This document shows, in pieces, positions 20,167 through 32,745 of a stretch of 64,000 nucleotides of DNA. The stretch's first letter is position 1. Every line of letters starts with the position of its first letter. This DNA is from Oreohelix idahoensis (Eukaryota > Mollusca > Gastropoda > Stylommatophora > Oreohelicidae), in contig JAMPIV010016237.1 of the NCBI GenBank assembly GCA_024509875.1, positions 1 through 64,000 on the forward strand. Reading direction: 5' to 3'. The notes under the pieces were generated by a model, which was not told the origin of the DNA, did not search any database, and worked only from the letters and a program-made list of their open reading frames with translations. The position numbers and the translations under genes are program-made.

Positions 20167-20858
20167 AATAAGTATATGGATTGAACAAGCAGAAACACTG
20201 GAATAAACCTTACGACGTGACGGTCAGACATGCAGCTAGTGGTCCTTCAGAGAAATAGACCTTTTCATGGCTAATATAAAAGTCCCCCCCTCCCTCCCCC
20301 CCCTCCCCCCTCCCCCTCCCCCCCTCCACCCCCCCCCCCCCCGCCTTACATAATTAAATAAAAAAGGCAGAAATAACAGTACAGCAAAATGTAATAAAAA
20401 TGAGCACAATATACCCCACTTATAACCGAGATATCACACCTCTTGTCAGGTTTTGACCGGATGTCGAATCTCAGAAATAAGTGGAAAAAAAAAAGAAAAG
20501 AAAAAACTTAACCATGTGATACTTTAAGCAGCAGACAGAGAAGTTAGGGGAAAGCATCCTAGTTACTTACGAAGGGAAACAATTTAATTATTAACACAAA
20601 TCATAATAAATAACATATTTTCATTACTTTTTTAAATTTATGAACTTTTTAGACAAAATTATAGGAGCGATAAACAATTCACTTATTTTTATTAGTACAT
20701 TTTTTTATATTGTTAAAATTGTAATGTGTGTCTTATTTTTAGAATTAAAAGACTTTAAATAATTTGGAGTTTGATGCACATGTTAAAGTAGTGAATACAT
20801 AAATGATCAGCCACTTTAAATGATAATATATAACAGCAATTAAACCCTTCACTTGCAG
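20167..20858 (+). repeat. Repeat D, copy 1
   Basis: About 690 bp that recurs in the same orientation at 23777-24413, beginning AAGTATATGGATTGAAC and including CCTTACGACGTGACGG, ACCCCACTTATAACCGAGA and TTGATGCACATGTTAAAGTA. Roughly nine in ten bases match outside indels by eye. It contains no coding frame. Confidence 0.8.
20284..20345 (+). repeat. C-rich tract inside repeat D
   Basis: About 60 bases of almost pure C with scattered T. The other copy of repeat D has only a short CCCTCCCCCC-type run here, so the tract expanded in this copy. The minus strand could form G-quadruplexes. Confidence 0.8.
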
Positions 20859-20948
20859 ATCTGCGCGCCGAAAAGTTTCATTGGCGCCAAATAGCGCACT
20901 TCGACAATCTTTTAATCACATTTTCTTACTTAGTATTTCTCTTCTACC

Positions 20949-21238
20949 CGGGCAGCCGAAGTGACTAAGAAGTATGGCGTTCGCCTCTAATTATAAAGGT
21001 GTAGGGTTCGGTTCCCAGTCTAAGGAATATTTATGATGACATTTTTTTCAAAGCCACTGGGTCCTAATCATGTCATACTCCCGATGATCCCCTGGAAAGT
21101 GTGATTGGATGCCTAGCCGTCTCGGATAAGGACAAAGAAACAGTAGGTTCCGAGTGCAAGTAGCACACGTTAAAATTCTCTGGCAATTGGAAATCGGAAA
21201 GAGTAGGCCTTACGGCCCTTGACATAGCAGAATTTACA
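20949..21238 (+). mobile_element. SINE-B, tRNA-derived, second copy
   Basis: Head with A-box-like AAGTGACTAAGAAG and B box GGGTTCGGTTCCC, then a body matching 15944-16232: TCCTAATCATGTCATACTCC, CTCGGATAAGGACAAAG and AATTGGAAATCGGAAAGAG. It ends near ACATAGCAGAATTTACAAA. Confidence 0.7.
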
Positions 21239-21426
21239 AAATTAGGAAAACCTATCCGATAAAAATATATTTATAACATGTATGATTCCTAAATATATGT
21301 GAAAAAAAAGGAAAACATGAAATCATATACTGACGCGCGATAATTTTACAGTTAAGACTATTTTATACACTCGCGTATTCAATTTTATCTATTGAAGAAA
21401 AGCTCTCCGCGAGTCTAATGGTTTAA

Positions 21427-23776
<2,350 letters not shown>

Positions 23777-24413
23777 TAAATAAGTATATGGATTGAACAA
23801 GCAGAAACACTCGAATAAACCTTACGACGTGACGGCCAGACAGGCAGCTAGCGGTCCTTCACAGAAATCGACCTTTTCATGGCTAATATTAAAGTCCCTC
23901 CCCCCACGTAATTAAATAAATAAGGACAGAAATAACAGTACAGCAAAATGTAATAAAAATGCACACAATATACCCCACTTATAACCGAGATATCACACCT
24001 CTTGTCAGGTTTTGACCGGATGTCGAATCTCAGAAATAAGTGAAACAAAAAGAAAAAAAAAAACTTAACCATGTGCTACTTTAAGCAGCAGACAGAGAAG
24101 TTAGGGGAAAACATCATATTTACTTCCAATGGGAAACAATTTAATTATTAACACAAATAATAATAAATAACATATTTTCATTATTTTTTTAATTTTAAGA
24201 ATATTTTAGACAAAATTGTAAACGGGACAAACACTTCACTTATTTTCATTAGTTCACGTTTTTATATTGTTAAAATTTTATTGAGTGTCTTATGTTTAGA
24301 ATGGAAAGACTGTAAATAATTTGGAGTTTGATGCACATGTTAAAGTAGTGAACACTTAAATGATCAGCCACTTTCAATGATAATGTGATAAAATATATTA
24401 ACCGTTCACTCGC
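23777..24413 (+). repeat. Repeat D, copy 2
   Basis: Same-orientation match to 20167-20858, slightly shorter owing to the unexpanded C tract and small indels. The two copies are 3.6 kb apart, with different sequence between. Confidence 0.8.
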
Positions 24414-24643
24414 GTCCGGTTCCTGTTTTAATAAGGCGGACACTTTTTATCGTTACTATTTTAAAGGAGGTTTTCGACATTTGTTTCAATTTAGCTGTTA
24501 CTTCGACATCCTTAGTTGATCTAAACAGTAAGTAATTTGAACACCTTACAATAACCAATGACTGAGAGAGCGGTTAGTTCTCGTCTGGTTTGTGTTTTTT
24601 TTTTTTTCTAAATGGATATTTCTGTTTTTTCTACCAAATCCAA

Positions 24644-25632
24644 ATGGAAGCTCAAGACATAATTCTAAACATGGAAGATGCCCTGGAAGGCTGGTCATTA
24701 CAGAGACTCGGTACCCTTGTTTTTACTACATCCGGGCCGCAGGCCGCGAGAGCATCGTACTCTCTGATTGCGAATTAATATGAAACAAATATAAAGGTAT
24801 GTTATAAGGCACTCGTAGGTAATAAAGAAGTAGAACACTAGACAACATACATTTCAGCCCTTTACAGATTCTCAAACCCTCTAAAATGGTATGCGACCCT
24901 GACGACGTCAGCACATATAACGCATTATCTAAACCTTCATGGAAAGAAATTTGAATGGGCTAATCCCAAAATGTCCATAATAATAGAACATCAGGAAAAG
25001 GAGAAATGCATGGATAAAACAGGACGCTGTTCTATCAATCGTCACATCCATTACGGGTGACAAAGAAGATGAAGCTTTTCAGTTACGAAATGCCACAGAT
25101 AAGTGGGCCTTCATGAGTAATCCGACCAGAGACATCCCGCACTATGTTAACATGAAGCTACAATCGCAGGGACACGAGACGAACCAAAAAAATTTCGTTA
25201 CAATGACAGGCAGCCAATGACGTACCACAAGACACAAATAACATGGCTTTACTCAAATCTGACCCAGAAGATATGAACAATGAAAATTTTACAGTCTACG
25301 TAAATCAATCTGCTGTTGCCCTTAAGACGCCACAAGGCGTGATGGCCTCTGACTGCTTGGTCGGTCTTTGGCTAAGGACGGAAGAAGAAGAAGAAGAAGA
25401 CGTAAACAAGAGGAAACAGCACAAAAGGAAACCAAAACAGATTAAAGTCAGGAGAAGAATTACGCAAACATCCCCTCAGTCCACTCTGGGTGATACCAAT
25501 ATCACCACTGACATAAACAACCAGAAGAACAACAGCACAAGTGTTTGTGACACAGAAACACCACTCCGAGGAGGCGCCCCTCTTCCTGGGCGGCGATGGC
25601 TACAGAAGATTACTATGACCCAGTGTTATTAA
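24644..25632 (+). pseudogene. Degraded ORF1 of the Tx1-like element
   Basis: A broken frame lies upstream of the endonuclease-RT ORF on the same strand. The first part starts at ATG 24644 (MEAQDIILNMEDALEGW). The later part (25243-25632) reads FTVYVNQSAVALKTPQGVM and DCLVGLWLRTEEEEEED, then a Lys/Arg-rich stretch (KRKQHKRKPKQIKVRRR), fitting the basic nucleic-acid-binding tail of an ORF1 protein. Stops and shifts fill 24779-25242. Assignment comes mainly from position; no zinc knuckle is visible. Confidence 0.4.
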
Positions 25633-26273
25633 TAGACCTGGAGAGCAACTCACCGGGACAGGACCAAACCTTCTAAAAATGAAAAAGAACTCCTTCCCAA
25701 GCGCGTCACACATTACACAGACGACCCAGAGTTTCAGAAGGGAAATTTGTGGATGTTTAAAGACTTTAATAACCTTTCAACCACAATAATTCATATAGAT
25801 ATAAATTCAAGTATAGATAGAGGTGCAAGATATATAGTGGAGACACATACATACATGTGTAAATGGATAAACACAAGTATGTATTTACAATGCTATATCT
25901 CTCTTCTTTGTCAAGACATCCTTTCCCTTTGTAGTATCTTGATCCTTACTTCTTTTTCTGCCTTTTGGTTTTTCACATCCTTTTCGTTACATAACCACAC
26001 CCTTTCCTCCAATAGTCCTTTTTGTCACTTATCATCCTTTAATCCTTGTCCCAAGTCCCGGGCCTTTCTTTTCTTGAGTGTAAATGTTGTCTACACCCAT
26101 CAACCTTATTCCTTACCCACACAGATGCTTAAGTACTTATCCTTCTTCCTAGACCTGACTGTACCTGCTCAATGCAGAAGTAAAGGACCTGCACACTCTT
26201 TTAATTTATGTAAACAGTTAATGAATTAATGTTTTGTTTTTTCACGGCGCACACTTTTTTGCACCCCCACTCT

Positions 26274-27170
26274 ATGCCCTTTAGTTTAATCCTTCTGTCA
26301 TTAAACATAAAAGGGTTAACAAATAAACTAAACTCTCTGGTAAAAATTAATTTTAAAATACCAACCAGATTTTTTTTTTTTTTTTTGCAAGAAACTAGAG
26401 TTGTTTCATACTTCCGAGCCAAACAAATCATAACAAAATTAGGTTTAAGACACGGGTTTTTTAGTATAGGGACATCACACACAGGTGTTGCGATCTTACA
26501 ATCATCAGACGACTGGGAAATAACACACCATAACATGGACACTAACGGCAAATTAGTTTCTGTCCAAATACACAATAAACAAAGTAAACAAGACACATAC
26601 ACATCAGTCAATATATACGCTTCCAGTCAAAGAGCAAACCAGCCAGCTTTTTATGGAGAACTCTCTGACGTTTTGTCACTACACTACAAAGGTGGGAATT
26701 TAATTTTAGGAGGGGATTTTAATTGTGTCATGTCTGACCTAGATCTTGCCGGTCGAACCTTACAAACACAGAACACACATGTAACTAAGAATCAGACATC
26801 TCAGTTGCAGATATTACAAACTATTTTAGAAGAGCATAGTCTGAATGATGCCTTTAGAAGTGTTGAACCAAATAATAGATCGTACATTTACATAGATAAG
26901 ACACACCCGGGCTTAAGACGAGCATCTAGGATAGATAGGATATATACATCAGATATTTACAAGGAACAGGAAACACAACATATTAACAGCACACTTGACT
27001 TCACAGACCATAAAGCGGTTTATATAGTGTTAGGTATAGGGACGCCCATTATAACATCTAAAAGATACCCACATTGGAAGTTTAAAAATAGTTTACTTAA
27101 ACATGATTTCTTCACAAAGGAAATAACGCAACTCATATTAGGATACACAGAACAGACCCATGAACAATAA
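26274..27170 (+). pseudogene. Tx1-like ORF2, endonuclease domain
   Basis: From the methionine of MPFSLILLSLNIKGL, this frame holds the APE endonuclease: SLNIKGL (Asn), LQETR (catalytic Glu), VNIYASSQ, LGGDFNCVM (Asp/Asn), RIDRIYTS and FTDHKAV (Asp/His), so the catalytic set is complete. A run of 17 T residues at 26370-26386 encodes phenylalanines immediately before LQETR and probably grew by slippage. The frame closes at TAA 27168-27170, where a shift into the next frame (NNKYIAGYWDLLK) keeps homology going. Confidence 0.85.
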
Positions 27171-28523
27171 ATATATTGCAGGATATTGGGATTTATTAAA
27201 AAACACCATAAAAGACAGGACACAGGCCCTGGCCACCTACATATACAGGTCATCCAAAACACATAAAAAGATATTAGAACAAGCAATCAAACTGACAAAA
27301 CAAATAGACAAAACTAACCCGGTTATCCAGACGTTGCAAGACCAGTTTGAACAACATAAACAACACATATATAAAGGTGCAATGCTGAGAACAAAATTAT
27401 ATACAACACAAAAGACTCCAAACCAACAGTACATGGCAGTAGTACAGAACATTCAACAAAATAAACAGATCCGCTAAATACTAGATACAAATGGACAATT
27501 GCAAACGAACAACACAAACGTGTGTCAGACCATCTTGGAATTTTATAAAGAGTTATACACCAAAAAGAAACAAGAACAGACGTACAAAACATTTTTCTAC
27601 AGTACACAAAGCTTCTCACAGAACAAGATAGTCGAAATTTAGACCAAGTTCTAACACTCGAAAATTTGCGAGAGGCAGTAAACACACTAAACCGAGATAA
27701 GACCTCGGGTCCAGATGGCCTTACATCAGAATTCTATACTTTCTTTTTTCCCGTTCTCGGACCACTATTAATGAAAGTTTTTGAGGAAACCCTTCAGAAG
27801 GGCGAACTTCCTGAAAGTTTAAATCAGTCGTACATAGTACTCTTACCAGAAGACAATACAGATAGGAAACTACTTAAAAATTACAGACCCATATCACGTC
27901 TAAACACTGACTATAAAATTCTAACTACAACTCTAACTAATAAACTAAATCCATTCATGCACATCCTAACTCATGACGACCAACAGAATAGCGTGCCGCA
28001 GAGGAATATCGGTAAACATACACACTTTTTAAGAGACTTGATTATTTACGCGTCAGACAAGCAGCACGAGGCCGCTATTCTATCGTTGGACCAGGAAAAA
28101 GCTTTTGATAGGGTATCCCATTCTTTTTTACACAAAACTCTGTTCGCCTGTAATATAAGGCCATACTTTAGAAGATGGATAGAAATTATATACAAAAGAC
28201 CAGAGAGTAGACTCTTAATAAATCACACAATCACAGATCCCTTTATTTTAACTAGGTCTGTTAGACAAGGGTGTCCACTCTCATCCTTGTTATATGTACT
28301 TTCAATAAAACCCGTGATAAAGAAAATAAGACAAGACACAAATATCACTGGGGTTTTCATTCCAGGACAAGGTCAAAGAAAATTAGCCGACTACGCTGAC
28401 GACACGATATTTTTCCCAACCAAAATTTCATCCATTCAAAATATTTTAAACACTTTTAATGAGTTTGGACGAGCCAGCGAAGCAAAATTAAACATTCAGA
28501 AATCAAAGTTAATGGGAATAGGT
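27160..28523 (+). pseudogene. Tx1-like ORF2, linker and RT domain up to the SINE
   Basis: Linker 27160-27477 (DLLKNTIKDRTQALA), stop TAA at 27475, a further shift near 27590, then RT open to 28523. RT blocks: RDKTSGPDGLTSEFY, NYRPISRLNTDYKI, SLDQEKAFDRVSH (catalytic Asp), VRQGCPLSSLLYVL and the active site LADYADDTIFF. The frame breaks at KSKLMGIG where the SINE entered. Confidence 0.85.
28511..28523. repeat. Target duplication of SINE-A, left
   Basis: AATGGGAATAGGT, repeated at 28798-28810. Confidence 0.9.
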
Positions 28524-28797
28524 CAGGGAGCCGCGCTGGTGTAATGGCTTTGGCGTTGTACTGGCGACCAGGTGTTCATGGTTCAAACCTTGGCGTCAGC
28601 GTTTGAAGAAATGTTTACGGCCGGAAATTTGACAGAATAACCTGAACGGCTCCTGTGATAAACCCTCTGTGGATGAGAAGGAGCGAAGCTCCTGACCGGG
28701 TTAGAAGGAAAGTCCTCAGGTTCCCCAGCCTCGCAATGACATGTCATTGGGCCGAAGGGCTGAAAGCCCAAGTGCCGCTGGTTAAAAAAAAAAAAAA
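28524..28797 (+). mobile_element. SINE-A inserted in the Tx1-like RT
   Basis: 274 bp with a 13-bp target duplication. The tRNA-like head GAGCCGCGCTGGTGTAATGG supplies an A box and TGGTTCAAACC a B box. The body holds GATAAACCCTCTGTGGATG, GGTTCCCCAGCCTCGCAATG and GACATGTCATTGGGCC. It ends in a run of A residues, as expected for LINE-mobilised SINEs. Same family as 14550-14765 and 58788-59068. Confidence 0.9.
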
Positions 28798-29899
28798 AAT
28801 GGGAATAGGTAAATGGAGAAACATATCAGATTTTTCCTTTCAGTTGCTCCATGTAAATGAAATAAAAATTTACGGTATTACATACACTGCCACGCCAACA
28901 CAAAGAAACACACAGGTATGGAAAAACTTGTTAGAGAAAATAAAAAAACAGACTAGAATGATATAAATACAAAACTACTACAATTTTCGGAAGATCGGTT
29001 TTAATCAACATCTTTATTTTACCTAAATTGATTTACATAGCAAATGTCCAAACCATTCCTCAAGAAATTCTTACACGAGTAAACAAACTCACAAGAACAT
29101 TCTTATTTCGCAACACTTTACATTGTATAAAACATAAAACGTTAATACAACCCAAAGATAGACATGGGAGTATCTTTACAAGATATAGCAACAAAAATAA
29201 CAAATTTTAAGAATCAAGTACATTGGAGAAATCGTTTAAAATCCTGAACAAAACCGCCTCGCTCATTATTATATTGGTTTCAGATTATCTAACTTGTGTC
29301 GTTACAACAATAATCAACCTCATTATTGTACTGGTTTCAGATTATCTAACTTGTGTCGTTACATTAATCATGAACTTCATTATTATATTGGTTTAAGATT
29401 ATCTAACTTGTGTCGTTACAACAGTAATCAACCTCATCATTTTGGCACTTTACCACGGTTCTACAAACAATGCATACAAAGCATACAAGGAAACACATCT
29501 TTATTACAACAAAACACACGTTCCATTTACAGAATTCTCATTAGTGTACAAGAACCCTCATTAGTGACAATTATAACACGTGGGTACAATTATGTCATAA
29601 CTGATTACCAACCTATTGTTAGGAGCCTACACGAGTTACCAGTTGCTCCACCCGCAAAGGAAATCACCTTTAGATTATTATATAGCATGACACCCATTAG
29701 GCAAAAACTTGTTGCACAATGGAAAAACATCCCAAAATGCAAATTATGTGACACCAATACACAGGTAACAGAAGATCATTTGTTTTTTAACTGTAGTACA
29801 ATTACGTCTGCAACAGAAATTTTGAAAAAGGAATTAGTGGTTTACATTCCACGCACTATTGACATGTATAAGAGCTATCATGCTGAATTCCCTACCTAA
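28798..29899 (+). pseudogene. Tx1-like ORF2, thumb and C-terminal region
   Basis: Continues after the SINE with KWRNISDFSFQLLHVNEIKIYG, shifts near 28964, then KLIYIANVQTIPQEI and LFRNTLHCIKHKTLIQPK (thumb). After another break it reads FGTLPRFYKQCIQSI and ends with CKLCDTNTQVTEDHLFFNC, a zinc-finger-like cysteine/histidine motif common at Tx1/L1 C-termini. The stop is TAA at 29897-29899. A 57-bp in-frame tandem triplication interrupts the segment before FGTLP. Confidence 0.75.
29264..29434 (+). repeat. 57-bp tandem repeat, three copies, in frame inside Tx1-like ORF2
   Basis: Units start CATTATTATATTGG at 29264, then at 29321 and 29378; each encodes 19 residues of the type HYYIGFRLSNLCRYNNNQP. 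The reading frame is preserved across units. Confidence 0.85.
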
Positions 29900-30217
29900 G
29901 TGTACACAACAAGTAGAACTGAAACTTTTGACTCTGCTAGTGGAATTTAAATATTTAGTCTGGATATGTAGGAACTTCGCAGTGTTTGAAGGGAAGCAGT
30001 AAAATTCCCACTTATTCTCACATTTATACCTACACAAAAAACACAATATATTAGAGTTTGAAGGGATTGGGAGGGAGGATGGAGGGGGTAAGGGGGGAGG
30101 GAAACTAATTCAAACCCAGAACTGATTGTACACAAGTTAGTTGCTTATCCTTTACAGGACGTGGCAATCAACCCCAGCTTTTATTGGCTGTTTGTGATTT
30201 TTCTAGGCAATTTTTTT
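29900..30217. other. Probable Tx1 3' flank, no gene
   Basis: Contains a G-rich tract near 30070-30110. No coding signal. Confidence 0.4.
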
Positions 30218-30380
30218 CATTCAGTAGTTGGCCATTGCTTTCTGAACGGTACGGCGCTTATACCATTGTTAAAAATCCACACAAAGCGATCTGCTACCAA
30301 ACCGCCTGCAGCAGGTTTCGAACCTGGTATATCTGGATTATGAAACTGCGTTCATATCCATTAGGCCACAGACGCCGAGG
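30218..30380 (-). mobile_element. SINE-C, tRNA-related sequence
   Basis: The minus strand reads GGCGTCTGTGGCCTAATGGA, then an anticodon-arm-like region and CCAGGTTCGAAACCTG, with near-perfect A-box and B-box positions. It resembles a tRNA-Arg head, but pairing of the acceptor and anticodon arms is poor, so it is a SINE or tRNA pseudogene, not a working tRNA. An A-run at 30441-30463 lies on the opposite strand and does not fit as its tail. Confidence 0.6.
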
Positions 30381-30474
30381 ATTGTAAATAAGTTAATAAT
30401 TATAGCCATGTTTGGCTTTAAAACAAAAATAAAAGTAAAAGCAAAAAAAAAAAAAAAAAAAAACTTATTGGTGC

Positions 30475-31746
30475 AAGTTCCAATGTGTGTGTGAACGAGT
30501 TTATAAGATTTTTTTCTTTTAAGTGTGCCAATGAGTGTGAGTACGCGTGAGTGTTTATATGTGTTATACAGTGTACACTGGTTTTGTAAAATGACAAAGA
30601 AATACAAATTAAAACGTTAAAAAAAACCAACGGAACGAATGTATGTATGTTCGTGTATGTATATATAGGCATATAGGTGCAGATTCCATGTATTTTTCTC
30701 TCCTTCTTGTCTCTTCTTAAACGATTTGTCTCATTTCGGAGTGTCTAAACATTTGCTTAAGTGTACATATGGAAGTGTGAGTAAGTAAAAGTGTTTTATA
30801 TGTAATATACAATATACTAAATATGAATTTGATTAACTATAAGCCAATATTATTTTTATTATTCTTCAAAATTTAATTAACTTTGTTAATTCCACTGTTA
30901 TTTTTTAAATCTATATAAAATCTTAATTATTAATTATTTATTGTTTTAATGTATTTATTTATTAAATTACTAGCAATAACCTGTCAACATTGACAGGTTA
31001 TTAATTATAGTGTGTTGTTTTTGTTACATGTATTACAGACGGTACTATTACTGCTGTGGTCATTTCATTGCAGGCGACCGTCATTAGATATTTGTAATGA
31101 AACTTATATGCATGTATTAAATATGAAGACATGGAGTAACCTTACCTAAATGACATGTGGAGCAGTAATAATGATCTAATGGACCGTAAATTGACTAAAT
31201 AACTGACATTTATTTTATGACAACATGTCTCGTAGTTGTTTGTGCATCTTTTTTAAATCTTGCCCTGGTCGACTTAGGGCCTTTGAGAAGCCATGGTCGA
31301 CTTACTGCTTCTGAGAACAACGTTGAAGATTTTGACGAAACTCCAGTTCATGTACTGTTTATCAATCGTGTTGTTGGCTTCTTTCCATAGTCAAACTTTT
31401 TATAGAGCACATAAAAGGGGAAACAATAAAATTATTGTCTAACCTTCAACCACAGTTGCACCTCCTTAGCTGTGGTCGAAAGTTAATGTACTCTCTCGAA
31501 AATAGAAAAAGTGCGCAAATGAAGGCGTGCAATGTGTGACAGACCGACCGACAGAAGTACTTACGGCGGGAATTATGGAATTGGATTCTTTTTATTTTTT
31601 AACTTGTTCAAGTACACAAATGGAAGCTAGAGTATGTGCTAGTGTTCATATGTAATATACAACGTATTTTTCTTGTATGTCATGTAAAATGTACCTAGTG
31701 TAAAGTGGAAGGATTTACAAATAAAAGTTAAAAAAAAAAAAAAAAA
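30475..31746 (+). repeat. Three related 3'-UTR-like segments with A-rich ends
   Basis: Segments at about 30475-30626, 30745-30835 and 31600-31746 share a block of the type AAGTGTACATATGGAAGTGTG ... TTTATATGTAATATACA. The first and third end in A-runs, and the third has AATAAA just before its tail (31720-31746). They look like 3' ends of a LINE or retrotransposed transcript; the parent is unknown. DNA between the segments is AT-rich and unannotated. Confidence 0.55.
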
Positions 31747-31841
31747 ACCTAGATTTCCACACCACAATGTTCTGTCAGCGGTGAAAAGCGCTCATCATTA
31801 ATCATTTGAACAGACTGTGCTACAAAACATCCTAGACAAAC

Positions 31842-32027
31842 ATGTCTACGGCCAGTGCTGTTATAGATACACACAGTCATAAATATTACAAAAAGAAACT
31901 GCCATCACAAATGAATACAACCATATGGATGTTTGTTGGGATGTACACCATTATTTACTTGCTTTTCGTAATTTATAGAAGGGTCTTCAAATTACCAAGA
32001 GATTTTTTTGAGCCCGCTAGCTGCTAA
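31842..32027 (+). CDS. Possible single-pass membrane micropeptide, 61 residues
   Basis: The ATG sits in a favourable context (A at -3). Residues 1-24 are hydrophilic and Lys-rich. Residues 27-45 (TTIWMFVGMYTIIYLLFVI) form one strong transmembrane segment. It is followed by the positively charged YRRVFKLPRDFFEP tail, predicting a cytoplasmic C-terminus by the positive-inside rule. No splice signal, homologue or transposon context is evident; the ORF begins about 95 bases after an A-tailed repeat. It may be a host micropeptide, a terminal exon, or chance. I do not recognise the family. Confidence 0.25.
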   Translation: MSTASAVIDTHSHKYYKKKLPSQMNTTIWMFVGMYTIIYLLFVIYRRVFKLPRDFFEPASC

Positions 32028-32591
32028 ATTAATTCCTTCAAAGATGCGGTGCTGTTTTAACAATTTTTTTTTCTCAACCTACATGATCTACAACGCGACC
32101 CACATTATAAACCTGGAACATTGGTGATAGCAGTGCCTCATACTAATGTATTATTTTTTTTTCTTAATTTACATCTTAACAAGGTCTATTGCAACTGGTG
32201 TGAATGATATATCTCCAGGGACAAACTCCATGTCTAAAATTCACCGTTGGTTTAAAATACCGACGGGGAAATGAAATATCTCAGACATACACGAGGTATT
32301 TTAGGACTGTGTAGACCTCTACTTTTTTAGTTTATCTACACATGCTAATCATTACCCGGGGGTGCCACCATCTTGTCTTCACTTGGTTTCAGTGGCAGCG
32401 ACATCGGAAAGTTCAACTTTCCAGTTCTTTCATTTTAAAGTATTTACTGAGCTGTCATTTTATTTCTCCTCTGGTTTTGTTCGTTTATCTCTGACGAAGG
32501 CCTTCTGGTCGTAATGCATGCGGTTTTCTTTGCCCTAGTAAGAGACACTACTTATTTATGTCTTTTTAACCCCTTTGTAGGTTTCGGTACC
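32028..32591. other. No recognisable feature
   Basis: No coding or repeat signal beyond short T-runs. Confidence 0.5.
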
Positions 32592-32745
32592 CGACGTCCC
32601 ACCTAATTAATAGATGTGGACACGAACATACACCCTCTAATATCCTGGTGCAGTGATCACCCCGATGTCCCACCTACATTAATAGATGTGGACACGAACA
32701 TACACCCTCTCATATCCAGGTGCAGTGATCACCCCGATGTCCCAC
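32592..32745 (+). repeat. 72-bp satellite, left block
   Basis: Units start CGACGTCCCACC at 32592, CGATGTCCCACC at 32663 and 32735 and include AATAGATGTGGACACGAACA and CCAGGTGCAGTGATC. The array continues at 34776-34985 after an inserted solo LTR. Confidence 0.9.
32741..32745. repeat. Target duplication of the solo LTR, left
   Basis: CCCAC, matched at 34776-34780. Confidence 0.8.

Larger units (their letters stand above)
24644..29899 (+). mobile_element. Tx1/L1-like non-LTR retrotransposon, inactive
   Basis: ORF1-like remnant, a roughly 640-bp spacer, then an ORF2 with APE endonuclease, RT, thumb and a C-terminal cysteine motif. Tx1 affinity is inferred from the RT blocks NYRPISRLNTDYKILT, LDQEKAFDRVSHSFL and QGCPLSSLLYVLSIKP. 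The 5' boundary and the true 3' end are not defined. The copy carries several frameshifts and stops and a SINE insertion. Confidence 0.75.

Noticed and set aside
25747..26229. 160-codon frame between Tx1 ORF1 and ORF2
   Set aside because: Pyrimidine-rich spacer with Ser/Phe/Leu-rich translation and no domain; likely untranslated.
30280..30380. Functional tRNA-Arg gene
   Set aside because: A and B boxes are good but acceptor and anticodon stems do not pair convincingly; more likely a SINE head.
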